This document shows positions 25,201 to 30,537 of a stretch of DNA of 30,537 nt, piece after piece. This stretch comes from Bacteroidales bacterium UBA5342 (GTDB taxonomy: Bacteria; Bacteroidota; Bacteroidia; Bacteroidales; UBA5342). Both the position numbers and the translations under genes were made by a program. The DNA lies in the NCBI GenBank assembly GCA_002408065.1, contig DHQI01000129.1:58844-89380 (forward strand), read 5' to 3'. Below the pieces are notes generated by a model. That model saw nothing but the letters and a program-made list of their open reading frames with translations. It ran no database searches and was not told the origin of the DNA. The stretch's first letter is position 1, and each line of letters opens with the position of its first letter.

Positions 25201-26417
25201 TTGCTTGTTCCGGCAGTACACCATAATTTATCGCTGTTTGAGTCAGTTGCATCGGCTTCAGACATAAAGAACAAGACACCATCAACTTCGATAAAACCAC
25301 CAGTGTTAGCTCCGATAGTCGCTATCTTGCCTGCAGATACAAAGTCGTACACCCATAATTCATTATCATCGGCTTGCGTTGTTAGCGTGAAGTAGAGTTT
25401 GTCATTGTATAGTGTCAGATTCTCCATTTCAACATCAACAGTATCAGTTGGTAAGTAAACCAATTCAGTTCCAGCAGCCGTGCCATCGGTTTTCCATAAT
25501 TGTGTTTTCCCTTCTATCTCAGGGATAAAATACACTTCGTTACCAACAACTGTAAGGTCTTGAGGGTCGCTGGATGCAGCCGTGTCAAGGTCGATAAGCA
25601 TAGCAGTTCCTTCCGGCGTGCCATCCGAGAACCACAACTCTTCATCTTTGTCCAAATCAACTCCTGAGTAAAGGAAGCCATTGTTGAAAAGTACGCCATC
25701 ATTGAAATAAGCATTCGCTACATTGTTGGCAGTTAGTGAAATGATAGAGTCTCCTTGGAATAGGCACAACTGGTATTTACCCAAATCTGTAATTCCTTTT
25801 AGCCAGGTTCTGCTGCCGTCTACGGTAGGGAAGAAAGGGTTAAAATAACCACCACTACGTTCGTTGGTCACTTTTTCAGGTGTATTTGCACCGTCGTATT
25901 TCCATATTTGCGAGTTGGAACCGTCTTTAGCGTAGAAATACAGAGTTTCGTCCATGATGAAGAACTCCATTGGTAATCCACCTTTACCAGGGCCCGGGTA
26001 AATGTCATAAACAAGCTCTGTTCCTTCTGTAGTGCCATCAGTTACATATAGTTCGGCATCTACGCCGGTGTTGTCCCCACCATTGGCTTGAAAATAAAGC
26101 TTACCATTATACGAGAAAAAGTTTTTAGGGTCACTGTTAGGTGAAGTATCGGCTGTATCGACATTGATGTTTGCCAATAAAGTTGCAGATTCACCGTCAT
26201 ATACGTAAAGCTCATCACCTACAGGGTACTTATTGCCATTGATTTCAACAGAATCGTTGCCGGCGTCAGCTTCAAAATAGATTTTTCCGTTCCAGGCATA
26301 AGGGGAACTAATCCCGCTATCGCCGCTTTTGTTAATGTCTGTGACTTGCACTATTTGTGCTGACATTGTTACGGAAAGAAACAATGCCATTAGTGCCGTG
26401 ATGTAGTTTTTTTTCAT
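22257..26417 (-). CDS. T9SS-secreted ELWxxDGT-repeat protein with three large internal repeats
   Basis: The protein has 1386 residues with a signal peptide (MKKNYITALMALFLSVTMSA-Q). It carries many copies of the ELWxxDGTxxGT-type motif (ELYVTDGTTEGTELV, ELWFSDGTPEGTAML, QLWKTDGTAAGTELV), known from bacterial secreted beta-propeller-like proteins. These are arranged in three large units with periods of 426 and 423 residues, so each unit may be a whole propeller. Residues 1318-1386 are a type A T9SS sorting domain (ELFPMPTNGVINI, then the KGMYILQLENKTTIVAKTVV end). This predicts export through the outer membrane and anchoring or release at the surface. There is no enzymatic motif. It is transcribed in the same direction as, and directly before, the SusCD operon, but hairpins lie between. 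Function is unknown; binding to a macromolecule is an inference. Confidence 0.9.
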   Translation of the reverse strand: MKKNYITALMALFLSVTMSAQIVQVTDINKSGDSGISSPYAWNGKIYFEADAGNDSVEINGNKYPVGDELYVYDGESATLLANINVDTADTSPNSDPKNFFSYNGKLYFQANGGDNTGVDAELYVTDGTTEGTELVYDIYPGPGKGGLPMEFFIMDETLYFYAKDGSNSQIWKYDGANTPEKVTNERSGGYFNPFFPTVDGSRTWLKGITDLGKYQLCLFQGDSIISLTANNVANAYFNDGVLFNNGFLYSGVDLDKDEELWFSDGTPEGTAMLIDLDTAASSDPQDLTVVGNEVYFIPEIEGKTQLWKTDGTAAGTELVYLPTDTVDVEMENLTLYNDKLYFTLTTQADDNELWVYDFVSAGKIATIGANTGGFIEVDGVLFFMSEADATDSNSDKLWCTAGTSKTTFLVDSLFENNAVYTKADDEYAVIGSKLYFTADDTLGHDDIYMVDAAFVRNTIEPQETDLDDISGLYLYNDALYFEAEDQMDSIGDELYRYTFDGIPSLVLNINQDTVDTTPNGDPKYFIEYKGKLYFQGNAGDKIATGQELYVSDGTTAGTELVYDIYPGSGKDALPMEFFIMNDILYFYAKDGANSQIWKYDGVNTPEKVTNERSGGYFNPFYPVVDGNKAWLKGITDLGKYQLCTFDGENITVLTNNDATTAYSSGGILFNDGFLFNGADTEKDKELWFSNGTPEGTARVLDIDTAASSSPAELTVFNGEAYFVATIDEKTQLWKTDATAEGTMLVYDPADTIDNELENLAVINQKLVFTATNAEGTALYQLNHMGLTDVFKLADIADSPEDFYLHDNLLFFVAGDSLWYTEGTAASTMAVPAGIFEDSVCAQKVDGGEFVSNGTLLHFVAEENGQDVIITIDAADIARDADAQVYEMAIDDIAGLALYNGELYFEAEDKNNSFDDELYKMTANGEIVMVADINQDPDDSSPRSDPKYFTEYKGLLYFQANGGDNTGVDQELFVTDGSAMGTELVYDIYPGTGKGGLPMEMFVMNDILYFYAKDGANSQIWKYDGVNTPEKVTNERSGGYFNPFYPIVDGDKTWLKGITDLGKYQLCTFDGKDITVLTNNDVATAYSSGGILFNDGFLFKGTDTDKDSELWFSDGTAAGTARVLDIDTAASSSPAELTIFNNEVYFIAEVNEMTQIWKTDATAEGTELVYAPADTVDAEIENLNVIKGNLVFTANCPQGKALYKVIASGAEKIAQVGDSPEDFFELDELLFFVASDSLWVTEGTAASTKAVEAADFASGMVAEKVDGGEFVANGTVLYFVAEKDGSDVIASVDAADIDRDPAASIKETIAGNSAVAVELFPMPTNGVINIASAESFNTYKVFDLSMKEVAASAVLNNQINLDLEKGMYILQLENKTTIVAKTVVIK
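22510..26360 (-). repeat. Three tandem ~1.27-kb coding repeats
   Basis: Equivalent points in the three units lie at 25833, 24555 and 23286, giving periods of 1278 and 1269 bp (426 and 423 residues). The best-kept block, with NERSGGYFNPF and WLKGITDLGKYQLC, is almost unchanged in all three. Units 2 and 3 are closest downstream of that block, while units 1 and 3 share GGDNTGVD and GKGGLPME upstream of it. Exact outer borders are approximate. Confidence 0.88.
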
Positions 26418-26509
26418 AACTCGAAAAATTAAAGGTTAGTGTAAATTCTATTATCTGCTTTGTTCGTCTTTGGAAATCTATATTTCAGATAATCAATTAG
26501 TAAATACGA

Positions 26510-26528
26510 TATGGCATGGTTTGCCATA
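26510..26528. promoter_or_regulatory. Inverted repeat TATGGCA-n5-TGCCATA
   Basis: A perfect 7-bp inverted repeat with a five-base spacer lies about 95 bp upstream of the T9SS repeat gene start and 80 bp after the stop of the iron-sulfur protein gene. There is no U-run, so it is more like a protein-binding palindrome than a terminator. No regulator can be named. Confidence 0.35.
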
Positions 26529-26607
26529 AGAGCACAAAAAAATGATTAATCTCTTGTTTTAACAATCCTTAATTATGTGGGTAAAACATCATGTTTTTTC
26601 ACTATTT

Positions 26608-28521
26608 TTAGTTGGTATCAAACGCATAAGGTGTTTTCATTTGTTTAGTGGTGCCGTTGCTGTAATGAACAGTGATGCTATCTACTGCCATTAGCTCCAA
26701 TACTTCTTCTTCTGTTATCTGATCTTTTACATAGAATACAATAGCTTCAGGGCCATTCATCGTGTATCTTGATATCAGCCCTACAACATTTTTGTTTGTA
26801 AAACTTAAATAGTTGGCCACAAATTGCATTTTCTGCTGTCGATTAGGAAAACGTGTAATTGGAATGTGTACAGTTGCTATCTGGTCGTCTTGGTATTCTG
26901 AACGTTTATTGAAACTGGTTCTGAATGGTTTAAACTTCAGGCTTTTCAGGTAAATTCCTGAATAGGTGGTGTCATTAACCGATGCTTCAGAAACGGTGTA
27001 TAATCCTTTACTTGAGAATTTCTTTTCAGGGGTAGCATACACCAGATTCATATTCTCTATGAGGTGCGTCAGGCTGTCTGTTGTAAGGGTTGAATCACCG
27101 TAGATACGTACTGTTACGGTAGGGTCTCCATAAATGGTTTTAAGACCGAATACGGATTTCATATCTTTTAGTGTGTTAGCTATGAAAACACGGTCCAGTT
27201 CATCAAAGTAATTCTCTACTTTGAGGTCATATATATAAACCGATTCTTCATTATCCGGTTCGTGTATATCCATATCTGTTGGTTTGAAAATAGCACGACG
27301 TATCTGAGCAGCTGTTATTACTGTAGTGTCGTAAGTCAGGATAACGTGATGGTCGCCCACATAAGTTTCTGCTCCGATAATACCTTTTACAGCTTGCATT
27401 TCATTTACAAAAGAAATGGAGCTGCCATAACATTTCACATGTTTCAGTCCGCGCATTTCGAAAGTGGCAGAGCGGGCGTTTTCAGCGTCATTACCCCAGT
27501 TGGTATTCACCGTTGGTATTTCCATTTTAGAACCCAGAATCAAACCAATCATAACCAGAGCAATGGTTATAAGAGCAGGTAGCCATGTGAATTTGTTTTT
27601 GCCATTAATGCCAATAGCACCTTCTTTAGGGCAGGAGGTTATGCATTCGGCACACAGGTTACAGTCAGGATGGTTTACACTGGTCATATGGGCTACATCG
27701 ATGCCTTGCGGACAGTTTTTACTGCACAAACCACAATCGATACACGTATGCGGATTACGCACTACTTTTAGAACCTGAACTCCTGCTTTCTTTTTCAAAC
27801 CTATGATTTCAAATGTGAATCCTAATATACAAGCAACCCCAAGAACAATCTCTTTGGCCATTTCTACTTCTGTTTGCGCTAATACAATGCCTACTATAGC
27901 GACGGCTATAAAAACATAAAAGTATTTAAACATACTTGACAATGCCCCTAGCGGACACAGGTAGCGGCACCAAAATTGACGTAAAAAGATAGCACCGGCT
28001 ACAACAAAAACAATGGCTAAAGTAGCCCAAAGCGTATTGGTATCTTCACCGTAGTTGCTGGCTACAGCGTAAAATGGGTCAAAGGTCTTGCAAAATAAAT
28101 CGTTGCTCTGTAGCGTAAAATAAAATGTGATAAAGAGCAAAATGTATTTTAATGAGCGCAAAACGATATCTGCGAACCCTGTAATTTCAAATTTTGGAAG
28201 ATGTAAGCGTTTACCCAGTTTGCTAAGTCCTTCGGATAGTGTGCCGATAGGACAAAGATAGCCACAAAATAGTTTAGAGAAAAGTATAGTAGCAATGGCC
28301 AATAATGCTCCCATTATAACTTGCATACCTTCCATTGTGCAAGCCAAAGAGCCATTGTTGATGTAAGTAGCAATGGATTGCAAACCGCCCATAGGGCAAC
28401 AGGCTTCAAAATTGACAAAAGAATCTTTTACGATGAGCACTTTTGTCCACAAAGCGGTCAGGAAAATAAATAGTCCCCATTGAATAATCAAGCGGACGAT
28501 ATTGGTTCTTTTAAAATTCAC
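26608..28521 (-). CDS. Membrane 4Fe-4S protein (NapH/NosR-like) with HMA-like C-terminal part
   Basis: The protein has 637 residues. The first ~240 hold about six membrane helices with cysteine motifs EACCPMGGL, CGYLCPIGTLSE and CRYLCPLGALSS, as in the Fer4_5 domain of NapH/NosR/CcoG-like proteins. Two 4Fe-4S ferredoxin motifs follow: C260, C263, C266, C270 and C287, C290, C293, C297. After another membrane helix, residues about 352-415 resemble a heavy-metal-associated (HMA) fold, but the usual CxxC is reduced to a single C364 (HVKCYGSS). The ~200 C-terminal residues are unassigned. It probably moves electrons across or along the inner membrane; donor, acceptor and any metal role are unknown. 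It may be its own unit, with the T9SS gene 190 bp downstream. Confidence 0.83.
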   Translation of the reverse strand: MNFKRTNIVRLIIQWGLFIFLTALWTKVLIVKDSFVNFEACCPMGGLQSIATYINNGSLACTMEGMQVIMGALLAIATILFSKLFCGYLCPIGTLSEGLSKLGKRLHLPKFEITGFADIVLRSLKYILLFITFYFTLQSNDLFCKTFDPFYAVASNYGEDTNTLWATLAIVFVVAGAIFLRQFWCRYLCPLGALSSMFKYFYVFIAVAIVGIVLAQTEVEMAKEIVLGVACILGFTFEIIGLKKKAGVQVLKVVRNPHTCIDCGLCSKNCPQGIDVAHMTSVNHPDCNLCAECITSCPKEGAIGINGKNKFTWLPALITIALVMIGLILGSKMEIPTVNTNWGNDAENARSATFEMRGLKHVKCYGSSISFVNEMQAVKGIIGAETYVGDHHVILTYDTTVITAAQIRRAIFKPTDMDIHEPDNEESVYIYDLKVENYFDELDRVFIANTLKDMKSVFGLKTIYGDPTVTVRIYGDSTLTTDSLTHLIENMNLVYATPEKKFSSKGLYTVSEASVNDTTYSGIYLKSLKFKPFRTSFNKRSEYQDDQIATVHIPITRFPNRQQKMQFVANYLSFTNKNVVGLISRYTMNGPEAIVFYVKDQITEEEVLELMAVDSITVHYSNGTTKQMKTPYAFDTN

Positions 28522-28937
28522 TCTTTTCGGGTTAAGTCGGTTTTGTGGTGCAAAGATTGATAAAATGATAGAACTATCCTTTTGAAACTTATATAAAGTG
28601 CCCTGTTTGTGGTTTCAAAACGTGTTTTGAAACTGTTAATGTTCTGAAAAATAGGATGTAAGGGGTTTTAAAATTTGCTTTAGTTTGAGATGTTAAAATG
28701 ATAAATAATTTCAAATAAAATAGCAAAATGATAGTTGTGGTGGTGCTGTGGTGGATTTGTGAATCGGCTGTTGATAGGTGCTTATTTTGTAAGGTGTAGA
28801 ATAACAGTATAATATTAATTGTTCATTTAGTAGAGTCTTGCCTTGTTTTTTGTTGTAAAACAAAGAAATACGAGAAAAAGGGTGTGAATGTGAGCTATTT
28901 TAATGAGAAAATGGGTGTCTTGAGTTGAGAAAGAGTG
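28522..28937. other. Gene-free AT-rich region between divergent genes
   Basis: No convincing open frame or RNA gene is visible. It must hold the upstream signals of the iron-sulfur protein gene. A weak TTGTTTT/AAAACAA inverted repeat lies at 28843-28863. Nothing else stands out. Confidence 0.5.
28551..28558 (-). promoter_or_regulatory. Possible -7 element of the iron-sulfur protein gene
   Basis: On the minus strand the sequence is AATCTTTG, seven of eight positions of TAnnTTTG, 30 bases before the ATG. No good -33 element is seen. Confidence 0.35.
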
Positions 28938-29064
28938 TTCGACACCATTCGGAGCCGTGACGTCCTAGTTGTCACTTACCACCGGCTGCGCACTACGTTT
29001 TACTTCGTACTTACCGGTGGTTATTCAAATTTTACCCCTTCGGGGCAGAGTTACCGCTGTCGGA
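28938..29064. repeat. Structured intergenic repeat, copy 1
   Basis: This is a 127-bp unit matching 29118-29244 at 120 of 127 positions with no gaps. It contains several inverted repeats in a row: a CC-attc-GG hairpin (28945-28952), GTGAC/GTCAC (28957-28975), ACCACCGG/CCGGTGGT (28978-29021) with a smaller TACG/CGTA stem inside, and CCCC-ttc-GGGG (29035-29045). The unit is much richer in GC than the DNA around it. It could be a dispersed REP/MITE-like element or a structured RNA. Confidence 0.75.
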
Positions 29065-29117
29065 ACAAACTGCTTGTAATTTCCGTTTTATATCGTATTT
29101 GTTGGTGGTGATGGAAG

Positions 29118-29244
29118 TTCGACCCCATTCGGGGCCGTGACGTCCTAGTTGTCACTTACCACCGGCTGCGCACGACGCTTTACTTCGTGCTTACCGATGG
29201 TTATTCAAATTTTACCCCTTCGGGGCAGAGTTGCCGCTGTCGGA
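29118..29244. repeat. Structured intergenic repeat, copy 2
   Basis: This is the second copy, exactly 180 bp after the first, with a 53-bp unrelated spacer between. Here the first hairpin is complete (CCCC-attc-GGGG, 29123-29134) and the inner stem of the third is a perfect GCACGA/TCGTGC (29170-29190), while the outer stem has one mismatch (29197). The CCCC-ttc-GGGG hairpin is kept. It ends 93 bp before the helicase promoter element. Confidence 0.75.
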
Positions 29245-29337
29245 TATTTCAAGTCATTATTTTTCTGAAAATTAGCTGTAGTATCTATTTTTTCTTTGCT
29301 AAAACATCACAAAGCTTATCATTCCCCTGAAAAAGCG

Positions 29338-29345
29338 TATCTTTG
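29338..29345 (+). promoter_or_regulatory. Bacteroidota-type -7 promoter element of the helicase gene
   Basis: TATCTTTG matches TAnnTTTG exactly and would start a transcript near 29350, giving a leader of about 130 bases. A clear TTG at -33 is missing. Confidence 0.6.
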
Positions 29346-29360
29346 CAGCGCAAAACACGG

Positions 29361-29394
29361 AAGCCTTGAGCTAAATTATATGCTCAGGGCTTTT
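29361..29394 (+). terminator. Terminator-like hairpin inside the helicase leader (possible attenuator)
   Basis: AAGCCTTGAGC (29361-29371) pairs with GCTCAGGGCTT (29382-29392) over 11 positions with one G-U pair and a ten-base AT-rich loop. A run of five T (29391-29395) overlaps the stem end. It lies about 15 bases after the -7 element and about 90 bases before the start codon, so it would form as soon as the transcript emerges. Confidence 0.65.
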
Positions 29395-29481
29395 TCGTAT
29401 TTATATAGTAGAATATTGTTCAGTGATTTATTTCCCGGAAACACTTGGAATTTGTTATTTGAACGTTGAAAATTAAGACAC

Positions 29482-30537
29482 ATGACATTTCAAGAATTAG
29501 AGTTAAAACCCGAGATTTTACGCGCCATAACAGATATGGGCTTTGTATCGCCGACGCCTGTACAGGAAAAAGCTATTCCTAAGGTATTAGACGAAGACCG
29601 GGACCTTATTGCTCTGGCACAGACCGGCACCGGAAAAACGGCTGCCTTTGGTCTGCCTGTTATAAACGAAATACGAATAGATGATAAGACAACCCAATGC
29701 TTGATATTGTGTCCTACACGTGAGTTGTGTATGCAGATATCCCGTGAGTTGACTAATTTTTCGAAATATATGGAAGGCCTCCGTATTCTCTCTGTTTATG
29801 GTGGAGCTAATATTCAACCGCAGATTGACAAGTTACGAAAAGGCGTGCAGATAGTCGTTGGTACTCCTGGTAGAACACTTGACTTGATTAAGCGCCGTGT
29901 ACTGAAGGTAGATGCTTTGGATTGGTTGGTGTTGGATGAAGCTGACGAGATGTTGACGATGGGCTTTAAGGAAGATCTGGATGAGATATTACTGACTTCG
30001 CCGGCCGATAAGCGTACCCTGCTGTTTTCAGCTACTATGCCTAATGAGATAGAGCGCATCACCAAGACTTATATGAATAATCCGGAAAAAATAGAATTGG
30101 CTAAACGCAATAGCGGGACAGAGAATGTGAACCATATCTATTATATGGTGGCCGCTAAAAACCGTTATTCGGCCCTGAAGCGTATTGCGGATATGTATCC
30201 TAAGATTTTCGCCATTGTCTTTTGCCGTACGCGCCAGGAGACCAAAGACATTGCTGATAAGCTGATGCAAGACGGTTATAATGCGGATGCGCTGCACGGC
30301 GATTTGTCACAGGCACAGCGCGACCTGGTCATGAATAAATTCCGTAAAAAACACTTACGCCTTTTAGTCGCAACGGATGTGGCTGCACGTGGTCTGGATG
30401 TGAACGACCTGACGCACGTTATTAACTATAACTTGCCGGATGAGCTGGAAAATTACGTACACCGTAGCGGACGTACAGGTCGTGCCGGAAAGAAAGGAAC
30501 CTCTATCGCTATTGTGCACTCACGCGAAGGTGGTCGT
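29482..30537 (+). CDS. DEAD-box RNA helicase, N-terminal part (cut by window end)
   Basis: The visible 352 residues begin at the ATG at 29482 and stay open to the window edge. All core motifs are present: Q motif (F3, MGFVSPTPVQ to residue 28), AQTGTGKT at 46-53, PTREL at 78-82, TPGR at 128-131, DEAD at 152-155, SAT at 183-185, ATDVAARGLD at 297-306 and HRSGRTGR at 327-334. It unwinds RNA duplexes with ATP in the cytoplasm, typically in ribosome assembly or mRNA turnover. It is closest in style to DeaD/CsdA or RhlE, but the C-terminal region that would tell them apart (an RNA-binding DbpA-type domain) lies outside. It is the only gene on this strand in the last third, and its leader carries an attenuator-like hairpin. 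Confidence 0.93.
   Translation, partial: MTFQELELKPEILRAITDMGFVSPTPVQEKAIPKVLDEDRDLIALAQTGTGKTAAFGLPVINEIRIDDKTTQCLILCPTRELCMQISRELTNFSKYMEGLRILSVYGGANIQPQIDKLRKGVQIVVGTPGRTLDLIKRRVLKVDALDWLVLDEADEMLTMGFKEDLDEILLTSPADKRTLLFSATMPNEIERITKTYMNNPEKIELAKRNSGTENVNHIYYMVAAKNRYSALKRIADMYPKIFAIVFCRTRQETKDIADKLMQDGYNADALHGDLSQAQRDLVMNKFRKKHLRLLVATDVAARGLDVNDLTHVINYNLPDELENYVHRSGRTGRAGKKGTSIAIVHSREGGR

Noticed and set aside
26581..26600. AAAACA-tca-TGTTTT hairpin as a terminator of the iron-sulfur protein gene
   Set aside because: The stem is six AT-rich pairs and its T-run faces the plus strand, where no gene ends.
27262..27778. Plus-strand frames opposite the iron-sulfur protein gene
   Set aside because: They mirror the cysteine-rich coding region and show no independent protein features.
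28938..29244. CRISPR-like array
   Set aside because: There are only two copies, the unit is 127 bp long and no cas gene is present.
29582..30297. Three minus-strand frames opposite the helicase gene
   Set aside because: The plus strand encodes an uninterrupted DEAD-box core with every motif in order; these frames are shadows.

Overview
The window looks like chromosomal DNA of a Bacteroidota (CFB group) bacterium. The evidence is a SusC/SusD pair, a secreted protein with a type IX secretion (T9SS) sorting tail, Bacteroidota-type lipoproteins, the zinc metalloprotease family with a long N-terminal region typical of this phylum, TAnnTTTG-type -7 promoter elements, and almost no Shine-Dalgarno sequences. 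Family or genus cannot be fixed from the sequence; a marine or anaerobic member of the Bacteroidales/Marinilabiliales is a guess. No rRNA, tRNA, CRISPR array, insertion sequence or phage gene was seen.

Region 1 (1-11019, all + strand) is the 3' part of a surface or exopolysaccharide cluster. In order it holds the tail of a glycosyltransferase, an O-antigen ligase/polymerase-like membrane protein, a large protein joining an aminoglycoside-phosphotransferase-like fold, a nucleotidyltransferase-like fold and a thymidylate-kinase-like fold, a hexapeptide acyltransferase, two GT4 glycosyltransferases, a DUF1972-type (rhamnosyltransferase-like) glycosyltransferase, a WecA/MraY-type polyprenyl-phosphate sugar-1-phosphate transferase, and a receiver-domain protein with a C-terminal membrane helix. 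The last two genes could start synthesis and sense or regulate it. Spacers between the genes are filled with degenerate repeats, purine-rich low-complexity DNA and small hairpins.

Region 2 (11008-28521, all - strand) is read toward the first cluster and meets it tail to tail with a 12-bp overlap. In transcription order it holds a membrane iron-sulfur protein of the NapH/NosR type with a degenerate HMA-like domain, a 1386-residue T9SS cargo made of three ~424-residue repeats, a SusC/SusD/lipoprotein/zinc-metalloprotease operon, a BspA-type leucine-rich-repeat lipoprotein, and a membrane-embedded AraC-type regulator. With a metzincin and no glycoside hydrolase beside SusCD, the operon is better read as a protein or peptide acquisition locus than as a polysaccharide utilisation locus.

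Region 3 (28522-30537) is a ~960-bp gene-free stretch followed by the start of a DEAD-box RNA helicase gene cut by the window end. The stretch carries two 127-bp copies, exactly 180 bp apart, of a multi-hairpin repeat. It then has a good -7 element and, about 15 bases later, a terminator-like hairpin inside the helicase leader, which suggests attenuation.

The strongest candidates for something undescribed are the three-domain kinase fusion, the membrane-tethered receiver, the metalloprotease-linked SusCD operon, the mosaic triple-repeat T9SS protein, and the helicase leader with the structured repeat pair.
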